The notes under the pieces: model-generated
The model's input: the letters and a program-made list of their open reading frames with translations, nothing else
Databases searched by the model: none
What the model was told of the DNA's origin: nothing
IMG/VR virus record: IMGVR_UViG_3300032242_001198
Location: 1-34,717 of that record
Strand: one strand, 5' to 3'
Origin: a virus
DNA length: 34,717 bases
Program-made: the position numbers and the translations under genes
Shown here: positions 11,434-17,699 of the stretch, one piece after another
Layout of the letters: each line of letters opens with the position of its first letter
How positions within the stretch are numbered: the first letter of the stretch is position 1

Positions 11434-11964
11434 ATGAACTTATTATTTGTACCATTAGATATAGAAATCACCGAAACTGATTTTATATTAGGTGAAAAAC
11501 AAAACTATCATTTAAAGCTTTGGGAAACATACAATATCATTGGTAAAGAAGATAATTATCAAAGATATAGAAGTTTATTAGACCAATTACCTATAACAGA
11601 TATAACCTTATTTACATATAAATTTCAAAAAAATAAAATTGTACCTCATGTTGATTTTCAAGGTAAGAAAGATGAAGAATATAATCACTATATAGAAAAT
11701 GAACCATCTGGTTATCATGTAGTTTTAAAAGGTCAATCCGACTCATTAGAAATTTTTAATGGTAAAGAATGGGTAACTACAATATTACCTAAAACACCTA
11801 TAGCTTATGTACTTAACTTAACTTCTTGTTTGCATAGAGTAAAAGAAGATATTAATAGAGAAACATTATATATACGAGGTTGGTTAGATATTGAAAAACA
11901 TAATAGTTTAATAGAACGTAGCTTGAAACGTTACGGTGATTTAGCAATATATAGTAAAGAGTAA
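11434..11964 (+). CDS. 2OG-Fe(II) oxygenase-like protein
   Basis: 176 residues and the second oxygenase-like gene of the tRNA cluster. The triad is His72 and Asp74 in VPHVDF, and His134 in CLHRVKED, followed by Arg142 or Arg148 (NRETLYIRGWLD) for 2-oxoglutarate. Strands flank these motifs as expected for the double-stranded beta-helix. It shares length and motif spacing with the gene at 10235 but little other sequence. CTAAATAA sits at 11423-11430, directly before the ATG. The stop is immediately followed by the convergent HNH gene. Substrate unknown. Confidence 0.7.
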   Translation: MNLLFVPLDIEITETDFILGEKQNYHLKLWETYNIIGKEDNYQRYRSLLDQLPITDITLFTYKFQKNKIVPHVDFQGKKDEEYNHYIENEPSGYHVVLKGQSDSLEIFNGKEWVTTILPKTPIAYVLNLTSCLHRVKEDINRETLYIRGWLDIEKHNSLIERSLKRYGDLAIYSKE

Positions 11965-12240
11965 TTATTTACCAATTCTATTTAAAATGTTTAATGCTCT
12001 GGTTCTTAACCTTTGAATAAATTCACTTTCGGTTAATACACCTTTAGCAAGATTACATTTTCTACAAGTTACTTGTAGATTGTTATATGTTGTTTGTCCA
12101 CCTTTACTTTCAGGAATAACATGATCCATGTGTATTTCTTTGTCGGACAAATCTTCATCACAATAGACACAATGTAGCCCATCACGATCCATAACCATAC
12201 GGCGTAATCTAATGGGAATATGTTGTTTCTTTTGTAACAT
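11965..12240 (-). CDS. Small HNH endonuclease (McrA-like core)
   Basis: 91 residues and almost only an HNH domain: VMDRDGLHCVYCDEDLS, then IHMDHVIPESKGGQTTYNNLQVTCRKCNLAKG, with both CxxC zinc pairs, the DH dyad and Asn. A short helical tail follows. This is the minimal bacterial and phage HNH nuclease type, lacking the DNA-binding repeats of larger homing enzymes. It is convergent with the oxygenase-like gene, the two stops being adjacent. No good Shine-Dalgarno is visible. Confidence 0.88.
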   Translation of the reverse strand: MLQKKQHIPIRLRRMVMDRDGLHCVYCDEDLSDKEIHMDHVIPESKGGQTTYNNLQVTCRKCNLAKGVLTESEFIQRLRTRALNILNRIGK

Positions 12241-12266
12241 AAATTTATTTAGCTACCCAAATATAG

Positions 12267-12295
12267 TAGACAGATAAATAGTTTTTTAGTATAAT
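12267..12295 (+). promoter_or_regulatory. Sigma70 promoter TAGACA-17-TATAAT
   Basis: TAGACA (12267-12272), 17-nt spacer and TATAAT (12290-12295), 8 nt before the first base of tRNA-Leu(TAG). The transcript would begin almost at the mature 5' end. Confidence 0.75.
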
Positions 12296-12303
12296 AATTA
12301 AAT

Positions 12304-12380
12304 GCCCAGGTGATGGAATTGGTATACATGCCGGTCTTAGAAGCCGTATTTTGAGAGTTCGAGTCTCTCCTTGGGCACCA
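12304..12380 (+). tRNA. tRNA-Leu(TAG), short variable arm
   Basis: Acceptor GCCCAGG/CTTGGGC, a D-loop of tRNA-Leu type (GGAATTGGTA), anticodon loop CTTAGAA on a stem CGGT/GCCG, T-arm GAGAG-TTCGAGT-CTCTC, discriminator A and encoded CCA. The variable region is only about five bases (ATTTT) where leucine tRNAs normally have a long arm. Reads CUN. Confidence 0.88.
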
Positions 12381-12455
12381 TATAGAAACACATTTGAATT
12401 CATAATACTTTGGTACGGGGAGGTAATGCGTCTCCGGGAGTGTGTTTCTATATGG
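12378..12455 (+). repeat. 15-bp inverted repeat joining two tRNAs
   Basis: CCATATAGAAACACA (12378-12392), which includes the CCA end of tRNA-Leu, is exactly complementary to TGTGTTTCTATATGG (12441-12455), which includes the first two bases of tRNA-Ala. A smaller GGGAG/CTCC hairpin lies inside. No T-tract follows. Confidence 0.85.
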
Positions 12456-12527
12456 GGGATTGATGTAATGGGAGCCTGGGGCCTTTGCAAGGCCTTCGTA
12501 ACAGTTCGATTCTGTTATCCTCCACCA
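12454..12527 (+). tRNA. tRNA-Ala(TGC)
   Basis: Acceptor GGGGGAT/ATCCTCC (one G-U), anticodon stem GGGCC/GGCCT with loop TTTGCAA, T-arm AACAG-TTCGATT-CTGTT, discriminator A and encoded CCA. The D-arm is weak. The G3-U70 pair, the main alanine identity element, is present. Confidence 0.93.
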
Positions 12528-12533
12528 ATATAG

Positions 12534-12608
12534 CGCGGGGTGGAGAAGTAGTAACTCACCAGGCTCATAACCTGAAGATCGGCGGTGCGAATCCGTCCCC
12601 CGCAACCA
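12534..12608 (+). tRNA. Initiator tRNA-fMet(CAT)
   Basis: Acceptor CGCGGGG/CCCCGCA with the unpaired C1-A72 that marks bacterial initiators, purine-pyrimidine A11-U24 in the D-stem, anticodon loop CTCATAA, discriminator A and encoded CCA. The anticodon stem has only two of the three conserved G-C pairs (A29-U41 replaces the outermost). Very close to E. coli tRNA-fMet elsewhere. Confidence 0.95.
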
Positions 12609-12611
12609 AAT

Positions 12612-12688
12612 CTCGGTGTAGTATAGCCTGGTTAGTACTCGTGGTTTGGGACCATGAAACGGGAGTTCGAATCTCTCCACCGAGACCA
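12612..12688 (+). tRNA. tRNA-Pro(TGG)
   Basis: Acceptor CTCGGTG/CACCGAG, anticodon stem CGTGG/CCATG with loop TTTGGGA, T-arm GGGAG-TTCGAAT-CTCTC, discriminator A and encoded CCA. Reads CCN. Confidence 0.94.
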
Positions 12689-12711
12689 AAGTTTTTTAAA
12701 AAGGAAATATT

Positions 12712-12876
12712 ATGACATGCAGAGGTTATGATGCGAAAGCAGTAAAAGTTTCAAAGACCGTTAAACGTGCCGCGGCAAAAATTATGGATAATCATAAGCG
12801 TGGTGCATTTATTCGTAGCTTTGTTGAAATTGAAAGAAGCAATTCACGTAGTTCATTACGTAAGGATAACAAATGA
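12712..12876 (+). CDS. Small basic protein, 54 aa
   Basis: Starts 23 nt after tRNA-Pro behind a good AAAAGGA site (spacing about 6). The peptide is strongly basic and helical: MTCRGYDAKAVKVSKTVKRAA, then KIMDNHKRGAFIRSFVEIERS and a Ser/Arg/Lys tail. No family is recognised. The composition would suit nucleic-acid binding. Its stop overlaps the next start (ATGA), so the two form an operon. Confidence 0.7.
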   Translation: MTCRGYDAKAVKVSKTVKRAAAKIMDNHKRGAFIRSFVEIERSNSRSSLRKDNK

Positions 12877-13049
12877 GCAAAGGTAGTTTACCAAGACCTT
12901 ATACTGTTGATTTAAAAACATTTGATAATAATTGGGATAACATCTTTCGCAAAGATCCAAAAGTATTAGAGGATCAAAAAATTGAAGATGAAGCATTTGA
13001 AAGTATTGCTAATCAAACAGAAGTAAAAGATAGTAACCAGGGTGGTTAA
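12873..13049 (+). CDS. Small conserved-type phage protein, 58 aa
   Basis: ATGA overlap with the preceding gene. The start MSKGSLPRPYTVDLKTFDNN with WDNIFRKD resembles very short phage proteins beginning with SxGSxPRP and a WDxIF motif. The function of that group is not known to me. The C-terminal half is acidic. It ends 5 nt before tRNA-Val. Confidence 0.72.
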   Translation: MSKGSLPRPYTVDLKTFDNNWDNIFRKDPKVLEDQKIEDEAFESIANQTEVKDSNQGG

Positions 13050-13054
13050 TTATT

Positions 13055-13130
13055 GGGTCGTTAACTCAGTTGGTAGAGTGTCTGCCCTACACGCAGAATG
13101 TCGGGAGTTCGAGCCTCTCACGACCCACCA
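13055..13130 (+). tRNA. tRNA-Val(TAC)
   Basis: Acceptor GGGTCGT/ACGACCC, D-arm ACTC/GAGT, anticodon stem TCTGC/GCAGA with loop CCTACAC, T-arm GGGAG-TTCGAGC-CTCTC, discriminator A and encoded CCA. Reads GUN. Confidence 0.95.
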
Positions 13131-13134
13131 AATT

Positions 13135-13210
13135 GCGGGAATAGCTCAGTTGGTAGAGCACTTGCTTGCCAAGCAAGATGTCGGGAGTTCAAACCTCCTT
13201 TCCCGCTCCA
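13135..13210 (+). tRNA. tRNA-Gly(GCC)
   Basis: Acceptor GCGGGAA/TTCCCGC, D-arm GCTC/GAGC, anticodon stem CTTGC/GCAAG with loop TTGCCAA, T-arm GGGAG-TTCAAAC-CTCCT, discriminator U and encoded CCA. It is the second glycine tRNA of the cluster. Confidence 0.95.
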
Positions 13211-13237
13211 AAGTTTTACAACAACAGAAAGAAAATT

Positions 13238-13459
13238 ATGTCACAAAGCAGAGCAAGATATTCAAGTGAAGAAGCCGCAAACGCTGTAGGTAATCGTTTT
13301 GATTTGGTTCTCATTGCCGCACAACGTGTAAGAGAATTGAAACGTGGTCATCGTTCACTACTTACTACTAAATCAGGACCAATGGTAACTGCATTGGAAG
13401 AAATTGAATTAGGTCTAGTAGGACGTGAATATCTAAAACGTATTAGAAAAAACGCATAA
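13238..13459 (+). CDS. rpoZ: RNA polymerase omega subunit homologue
   Basis: 73 residues from the ATG at 13238. A longer frame starting inside tRNA-Gly is rejected. The signature of bacterial omega is present: GNRFDLVLIAAQRVRELKRG at 18-37 and VTALEEIELGLV at 50-61, in the order and spacing of RpoZ (E. coli: NRFDLVLVAARRARQ, then VIALREIEEGL). Bacterial omega is about 80-90 residues. This one lacks most of the C-terminal tail. Omega wraps the C-terminus of beta-prime, aids core assembly and couples it to ppGpp. The phage protein could replace host omega in the polymerase. It sits between tRNA-Gly and tRNA-Trp. The ribosome site is weak (AGAAAG). Confidence 0.9.
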   Translation: MSQSRARYSSEEAANAVGNRFDLVLIAAQRVRELKRGHRSLLTTKSGPMVTALEEIELGLVGREYLKRIRKNA

Positions 13460-13463
13460 ACAA

Positions 13464-13538
13464 TGTCTCTCTGATGTAATGGCAGCATGTCGGTCTCCAA
13501 AACCGTTCGTGGGGGTTCGAGTCCCTCGGGGGATGCCA
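13464..13538 (+). tRNA. tRNA-Trp(CCA)
   Basis: Acceptor GTCTCTC/GGGGGAT pairs along its length through several G-U pairs. D-stem ATGT/GCAT, anticodon loop CTCCAAA on CGGT/ACCG, T-arm GGGGG-TTCGAGT-CCCTC, discriminator G and encoded CCA. It starts 5 nt after the rpoZ stop and is the last tRNA of the cluster. Confidence 0.92.
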
Positions 13539-13591
13539 AATAAGTAGTATAATTGATAATTTTTAAAAAATTATAGGTCCACTTATTTTTT
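13538..13591 (+). terminator. Terminator at the end of the tRNA cluster
   Basis: AAATAAGT (13538-13545) pairs with ACTTATTT (13581-13588), enclosing TATAATT/AATTATA (13548-13554/13569-13575), followed by T residues. It directly follows tRNA-Trp and overlaps the end of the convergent GIY-YIG gene. The stem is AT-rich, so efficiency may be modest. Confidence 0.5.
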
Positions 13592-14227
13592 ATTAATAGA
13601 AGAAACTTGTGCTGTTCTAATTATATGACCAACAGGATCAACAGATTTACACTTGTCTCCGTGCCATCTTTTAAGATTGCCATTTGATACTATAGATCCG
13701 CAATGTTGGCATGTGTATTTAGGGGGTGACATTCCTTTGTTAGTTGCTTTGCCTTTACGATAAGCAGATAGTTTTGCTCTTTTTTGATCCGATCCAATTT
13801 TGCCGGTATTTGATATAGCAATATTTTTTTTGTGTTCTTCTGATTTAGGACGACCTTTTCCTGCTATGGACATTTTATTTCTTGTTTTTTCAGTTAATAT
13901 ATTAACCCTACGAAATATTTCTACGTTTGAATTTGGGTCATGATATTTGCCATTTAATAACAACGGGTTCCCCCATTCTTGTTTAATTGTAATTTGTTCT
14001 TGTTGCCAGCACTTGACAGAATCTATATTTCTATATATAATCTCTATTATAAATGCCTCTTTTCCGTACTGTTTTATATCTTTCTTTATACGAGTAGAAG
14101 ATGTAAAATATATTATCCAAAGGTCATGTTCTGGAGTAATTCCAAGTGTTTGGTTTTTATAGCGGTACCCGTAGTAAAATTCGTTAGTAATTTTGTTAGT
14201 TATCTTGTAAACATAAGCGTCAATCAT
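13583..14227 (-). CDS. GIY-YIG homing endonuclease with NUMOD3 repeats
   Basis: 214 residues. The N-terminal GIY-YIG nuclease domain runs over about 1-95: VYKITNKITNEFYYGYR (the GIY and YIG strands, here VYK and YYGYR), FTSSTRIKKDIKQYGKEAF, and the catalytic Glu in CWQQEQITIKQEWGNP. NUMOD3-type helix repeats follow (about 115-170: MSIAGKGRPKSEEHKKNIA and further KIGSDQKRAKLS), then a C-terminal Cys/His knuckle (CQHCG...WHGDKC). This is the domain order of phage intron-type and free-standing homing nucleases. GATAAATA lies 19 nt upstream of the start (plus-strand 14246-14253). It is convergent with the tRNA cluster. Confidence 0.92.
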   Translation of the reverse strand: MIDAYVYKITNKITNEFYYGYRYKNQTLGITPEHDLWIIYFTSSTRIKKDIKQYGKEAFIIEIIYRNIDSVKCWQQEQITIKQEWGNPLLLNGKYHDPNSNVEIFRRVNILTEKTRNKMSIAGKGRPKSEEHKKNIAISNTGKIGSDQKRAKLSAYRKGKATNKGMSPPKYTCQHCGSIVSNGNLKRWHGDKCKSVDPVGHIIRTAQVSSINKK

Positions 14228-14269
14228 ATATTGTCCTTGTTTATCTATTTATCATTTAGGAGATGTTTT

Positions 14270-14872
14270 ATGCCAAAAGTTTTTCTTTATTCTGACCCAC
14301 ATTTTGGGCACGCCGGTGTTTGTAAATTTACACGTAATGACGGTATTACGAAATTAAGGCCATGGACTGATCCAGCTGAAATGGATGAAGAATTAGTCCG
14401 ACGATACAATGAAGTGGTGGGCCCTAAAGACAAGTGCTATTTTTTGGGCGATGTTGTCATTAACCGTAAACATTTAAAAACACTGGCTCGCTTAAACGGC
14501 GATAAGGTACTGATTCGTGGTAATCATGATATCTTCCCTGATACAGAGTATCGTGAATACTTCCGTGAATTACGTGCTTATCATGTGTTGAACGGCATGA
14601 TTCTTTCTCATATTCCAATTCATGAAGAATCATTGGGAAGATTTGGTGTTAACATTCACGGACATTTACATAGTAATCGTGTAATGAAAACTGTTGAAAC
14701 ATTACATGAATTTACAACACGTGGTAGTAGACGTTATATTGATGTTCGCTATCATTGTGTATGTGTTGAACATACAGACTATACTCCTATCTTATTTGAA
14801 GATGTTATTAAACGTATCAAAGATGAAGGTGGTACTGTAGGATTTAATAACGGTAATGGACCTGTAATGTAA
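14270..14872 (+). CDS. Calcineurin-like metallophosphoesterase
   Basis: 200 residues from the ATG at 14270, 7 nt after AGGAG. A longer in-frame start inside the antisense GIY-YIG gene is rejected. All metal-site motifs of the family are present: D9-x-H11 (SDPHFGH), GD (Gly60-Asp61), GNHD (84-87), His114 in ILSHIPIH, and GHLH (131-134). These enzymes hydrolyse phosphomono- or diesters at a dinuclear metal site. This short form is common in phages and plasmids. The nucleic-acid or nucleotide substrate is not known. A strong terminator follows directly. Confidence 0.92.
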   Translation: MPKVFLYSDPHFGHAGVCKFTRNDGITKLRPWTDPAEMDEELVRRYNEVVGPKDKCYFLGDVVINRKHLKTLARLNGDKVLIRGNHDIFPDTEYREYFRELRAYHVLNGMILSHIPIHEESLGRFGVNIHGHLHSNRVMKTVETLHEFTTRGSRRYIDVRYHCVCVEHTDYTPILFEDVIKRIKDEGGTVGFNNGNGPVM

Positions 14873-14900
14873 AAATAGACCCTTCGGGGTCTATTTTTTT
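14871..14900. terminator. Strong bidirectional intrinsic terminator
   Basis: AAAAATAGACCC (14871-14882), loop TTCG, then GGGTCTATTTTT (14887-14898): a 12-bp perfect stem with a stable tetraloop and flanking A- and T-tracts. It lies between convergent genes and can stop both. Confidence 0.93.
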
Positions 14901-14905
14901 GGCTA

Positions 14906-16117
14906 TCATCTAACTATTTGATTGTTAGAATAATCTTGCAGATACATACGACCTCTAGGTACTCTGTTCTTTAATGCATATTTTTCTAATTCTTGTTTAG
15001 CTTGTTCTTCTGTTTTATCTACCACTGTGCCAACTTGTCTTCCTGCATTGTATATTTTCCAATCACTTATACGTGGACCTGGATGTTCAGTTGGTTGCGT
15101 TGGCTGTAGCGCAGCCGGTTGATTTACAAATTCGTCATCATCGGGTATTGTATTTTGTTTTGCCATTCCCGGTACTGATTTGTAACTTTGTGGGAAACGT
15201 TTAACAATATCTTTAGCCGCTTCTTTAACATCATATCCATCTGGCGGACTAATTTCTTTACTACCGTCTTTAATTTCAGTTGCTTTAGTAAGCATACCCT
15301 TTATAATCTCTTTCATTAAACCAGGGAATCTTTCTGAAAATTCTTTATCAGCACCAATTCTATTATATCTTTGATCCTGCGTACTATTTACCAGTTGATT
15401 AGTAGGTGCATGTAATTGCCACTTACCATTTTTATTATCAATATTTTGTTTATCAACAATACTAATGATTGGACCATCAGGTGCATAATTATTAAACCAA
15501 TTTAACCCACTAGATCCACCTGTACAGAAATTACTCATGTGTCCTGTTTGATTGTTAAATGTATAGCAAGCACCATAATTTAATGGCATAATAACATGAA
15601 ATCTATCATTATCCAATAATACTACTTCTTTTCTAGTTCGTTTATGTTTTTCTAGTGCTTCGGCATCTTTAATTCTTCTTAGTGTATTACGATACTCATC
15701 TCTTTCCATAGCCTTTTGTAATGCACGTAAACTAGGAAACTTATTAAAGTCCTGATCTTGCGACTTTAATAAACCGCGTGTACTTAATGCTTTCCAAGCA
15801 CCTAATGCATCACCGCCTTCACCATTTAAATCTTCATAATCTAGTGCATGATTGAGGTATAGTTTTAATAACCAGTTATCAAATTTACCGTCACGACTTA
15901 AATCACCATACTCATTATTAGCTAATGTTTGATTAACTAATTTACCCCATGATTGAACATAATCTGCAACAGTAGGTCTTGGTCCCAAATCTGCAATTTC
16001 ATTTTTTGGGAATGTTCTATCATGTCTAACCGCAATAGCTAACATTTTTGCTAGCTTTGGGTCTTTCATTATATTAGTGCCTATATCAGCTTCTATTAAA
16101 AAATGTGTAGCTCTCAT
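14906..16117 (-). CDS. Hypothetical phage protein, 403 aa
   Basis: Start overlaps the upstream stop by one base (TAATG), with AAAAGGAG about 10 nt before. The central region (about 165-250) has VVLLDNDRFHVIMPLNYGAC, then SNFCTGGSSGLNWFNNY, PDGPIISIVDK and KWQLHAPTNQ. This resembles a phage domain with an 'AC..G....WCTA....N.F..Y...GPL' pattern seen in several large phages and of unknown function; the Trp of WCT is replaced here (NFCT). The C-terminal 60 residues after a Pro-rich stretch (AALQPTQPTEHPGP) form a separate small domain ending RGRMYLQDYSNNQIVR. No membrane or signal segments. It may be structural or an injected protein. Confidence 0.75.
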   Translation of the reverse strand: MRATHFLIEADIGTNIMKDPKLAKMLAIAVRHDRTFPKNEIADLGPRPTVADYVQSWGKLVNQTLANNEYGDLSRDGKFDNWLLKLYLNHALDYEDLNGEGGDALGAWKALSTRGLLKSQDQDFNKFPSLRALQKAMERDEYRNTLRRIKDAEALEKHKRTRKEVVLLDNDRFHVIMPLNYGACYTFNNQTGHMSNFCTGGSSGLNWFNNYAPDGPIISIVDKQNIDNKNGKWQLHAPTNQLVNSTQDQRYNRIGADKEFSERFPGLMKEIIKGMLTKATEIKDGSKEISPPDGYDVKEAAKDIVKRFPQSYKSVPGMAKQNTIPDDDEFVNQPAALQPTQPTEHPGPRISDWKIYNAGRQVGTVVDKTEEQAKQELEKYALKNRVPRGRMYLQDYSNNQIVR

Positions 16118-17004
16118 TATACTAAACTCCTTTTTAGATAAGCGAGAACAGCACTTAATTTCTCTCTATCTCCGTTGGCTATATCTGATAATATTTTAGT
16201 AGAACCGTCATTTTTATCTGATGATAAAGTACCGTCACGGTACCTATAACCACTAGTTACATTACCTGTTAGTTCTGGATAGTAATACCTTGCGGCTAGT
16301 ACGATACTGTTGTTTACTGCCATTGTAAGTAAGTCAGATACAACACCGTCATCTAAATCACGAATAGCACTATCAATTGCATGTACACGTGAAATTTTGC
16401 TATCCATTTTGTGATGAGCATCATTTTTTGCCATATTAGCAATAACACCATTAATATCAGCTTTAGAAGCAATTAATATCTTTTTAAAGAGTGGTTTAAA
16501 TCTATTAACTAATTTACTTGTTGTAGTGAAGCCAGCTGGCTCAGGCTTATTCACAGCACGTTGAGTACGTAATTCTGTAGAATATTGACTATCCATATAG
16601 TAGAATTTTTTAGCATCACCTACATATTGTTTTAAAAAACTATTTGCATCAGTAACATTGGGTGATTCAGTTGAATATATCATATTGCCTTCTTCAGGAT
16701 CAGGTTTCCCAGTACTGGCGAATACTTGATATGATCCAGTATTTCTCCAACTACCTTTTACAAACTTTACTGCTCCAAAACCTTTATTGCCGGCTATCAA
16801 TAACCATGTTCCGGGGTGATCTTTTAAGTCAGTCCACTTAGGCCTAGCTACAGGTTCAGGAACTACATCATGTCCAAGTGCCTCTCCGGAATGTAACTTT
16901 TTTAATATTTCCTGTGCGCCCGGCCCAGTAAATTGAGCCATACTTGTACTGGCTTCTGTAACTATACCTTCGCATAGTTGTGAAAAATACTTATAATTAT
17001 CCAT
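16117..17004 (-). CDS. Hypothetical phage protein, 295 aa
   Basis: Upstream partner of the 403-aa gene. The N-terminal region (about 1-135) carries PKWTDLKDHPGTWLLIAGNKGFGAV-type strands and SYQVFASTG. The C-terminal half (about 165-290) is helical with KPLFKKILIASKADINGVI and HAIDSAIRDLDDGVVSDLLT, ending REKLSAVLAYLKRSLV. I do not recognise a family. AATAAATA lies on the coding strand just before the ATG. The one-base overlap with the next gene suggests that the two are made together and may work together. Confidence 0.75.
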   Translation of the reverse strand: MDNYKYFSQLCEGIVTEASTSMAQFTGPGAQEILKKLHSGEALGHDVVPEPVARPKWTDLKDHPGTWLLIAGNKGFGAVKFVKGSWRNTGSYQVFASTGKPDPEEGNMIYSTESPNVTDANSFLKQYVGDAKKFYYMDSQYSTELRTQRAVNKPEPAGFTTTSKLVNRFKPLFKKILIASKADINGVIANMAKNDAHHKMDSKISRVHAIDSAIRDLDDGVVSDLLTMAVNNSIVLAARYYYPELTGNVTSGYRYRDGTLSSDKNDGSTKILSDIANGDREKLSAVLAYLKRSLV

Positions 17005-17026
17005 ATATGTATTTATTCATAATAGA

Positions 17027-17653
17027 TTATTTGGTCCCTATTATCATATAGCGTTTATATCCTTCACTTAGATATTGAATATGTTTTTCTCCGGAATATA
17101 ATAATTGATTAAAGTTAAATCTATCTATTAATTCATACAAACTATCAGTTGTTTGTTTAATAAACCATGGAAATTGGTTATCTTTCATATTAGTAGTCTG
17201 GATACATACTAAACTACCTTTAGGTATTGAATTATACCAATTATTATTATCCATTTGGTCTATACTACAATTAACAAAAATACTATTAGTATGCATACTG
17301 TAATCATAGTTATTCACATCCTGTACATAATTATATACTTTAGGTGATTCATAATGCCACATATCACATATTTTATTAGCTTTGTCTATCGCTTCTGGAT
17401 TTATATCATAACCATATACGGTACTATAATATTCAGGTTTACGTGTAAGTAACATAAATGCTAATAGATTATCCCAACATCCTAATATATGTAATTTGGG
17501 ATTTTTAAGCATTTCACTATACATGGTTATTTCTAATTCTTCACATAACCATAACTTACTTTTAACTAATCCATGATAAAAGGATTCATATGTATCAAAT
17601 GTATTTTCCATGAGATTATTTAGTTTGTTAAAAATATCGCTAAATAATAGCAT
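17027..17653 (-). CDS. SAM-dependent methyltransferase-like protein
   Basis: 208 residues with a class I Rossmann methyltransferase pattern. Motif I is non-canonical (LHILGCWDNLLAFML, about 53-67), the acidic motif II strand is VYGYDINPEAIDKA (about 80-93), motif III is near YVQDVNNYDY, and motif IV is SIFVNCSIDQM (about 124-134), followed by a strand SLVCIQTTNM. It would transfer a methyl group from SAM. The substrate is unknown, and no DNA-methylase (D/N)PPY or Cys catalytic motif is present. The glycine-poor motif I leaves some doubt about activity. The start could also be Met15. It is divergent from the gene at 17700. Confidence 0.6.
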   Translation of the reverse strand: MLLFSDIFNKLNNLMENTFDTYESFYHGLVKSKLWLCEELEITMYSEMLKNPKLHILGCWDNLLAFMLLTRKPEYYSTVYGYDINPEAIDKANKICDMWHYESPKVYNYVQDVNNYDYSMHTNSIFVNCSIDQMDNNNWYNSIPKGSLVCIQTTNMKDNQFPWFIKQTTDSLYELIDRFNFNQLLYSGEKHIQYLSEGYKRYMIIGTK

Positions 17654-17699
17654 ATTTTAAATTTATGCTAAATACGAATAACACTACCTTGAGGCTAAA

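Noticed and set aside
12245-12715. Reading frames of 60-146 codons on both strands over tRNA-Leu, -Ala, -fMet and -Pro
   Set aside because: These are shadows of tRNA sequence (for example GGTTCGA-derived RFE/RTH strings).
13042-13289. Reading frames across tRNA-Val and tRNA-Gly, including a longer rpoZ start at 13166
   Set aside because: They translate tRNA genes. RpoZ homology starts after 13238.
13979-14269. N-terminal extension of the metallophosphoesterase to 297 aa
   Set aside because: The extension is antisense to the GIY-YIG gene and hydrophobic without domain sense. The ATG at 14270 has AGGAG and starts directly at the family motif.
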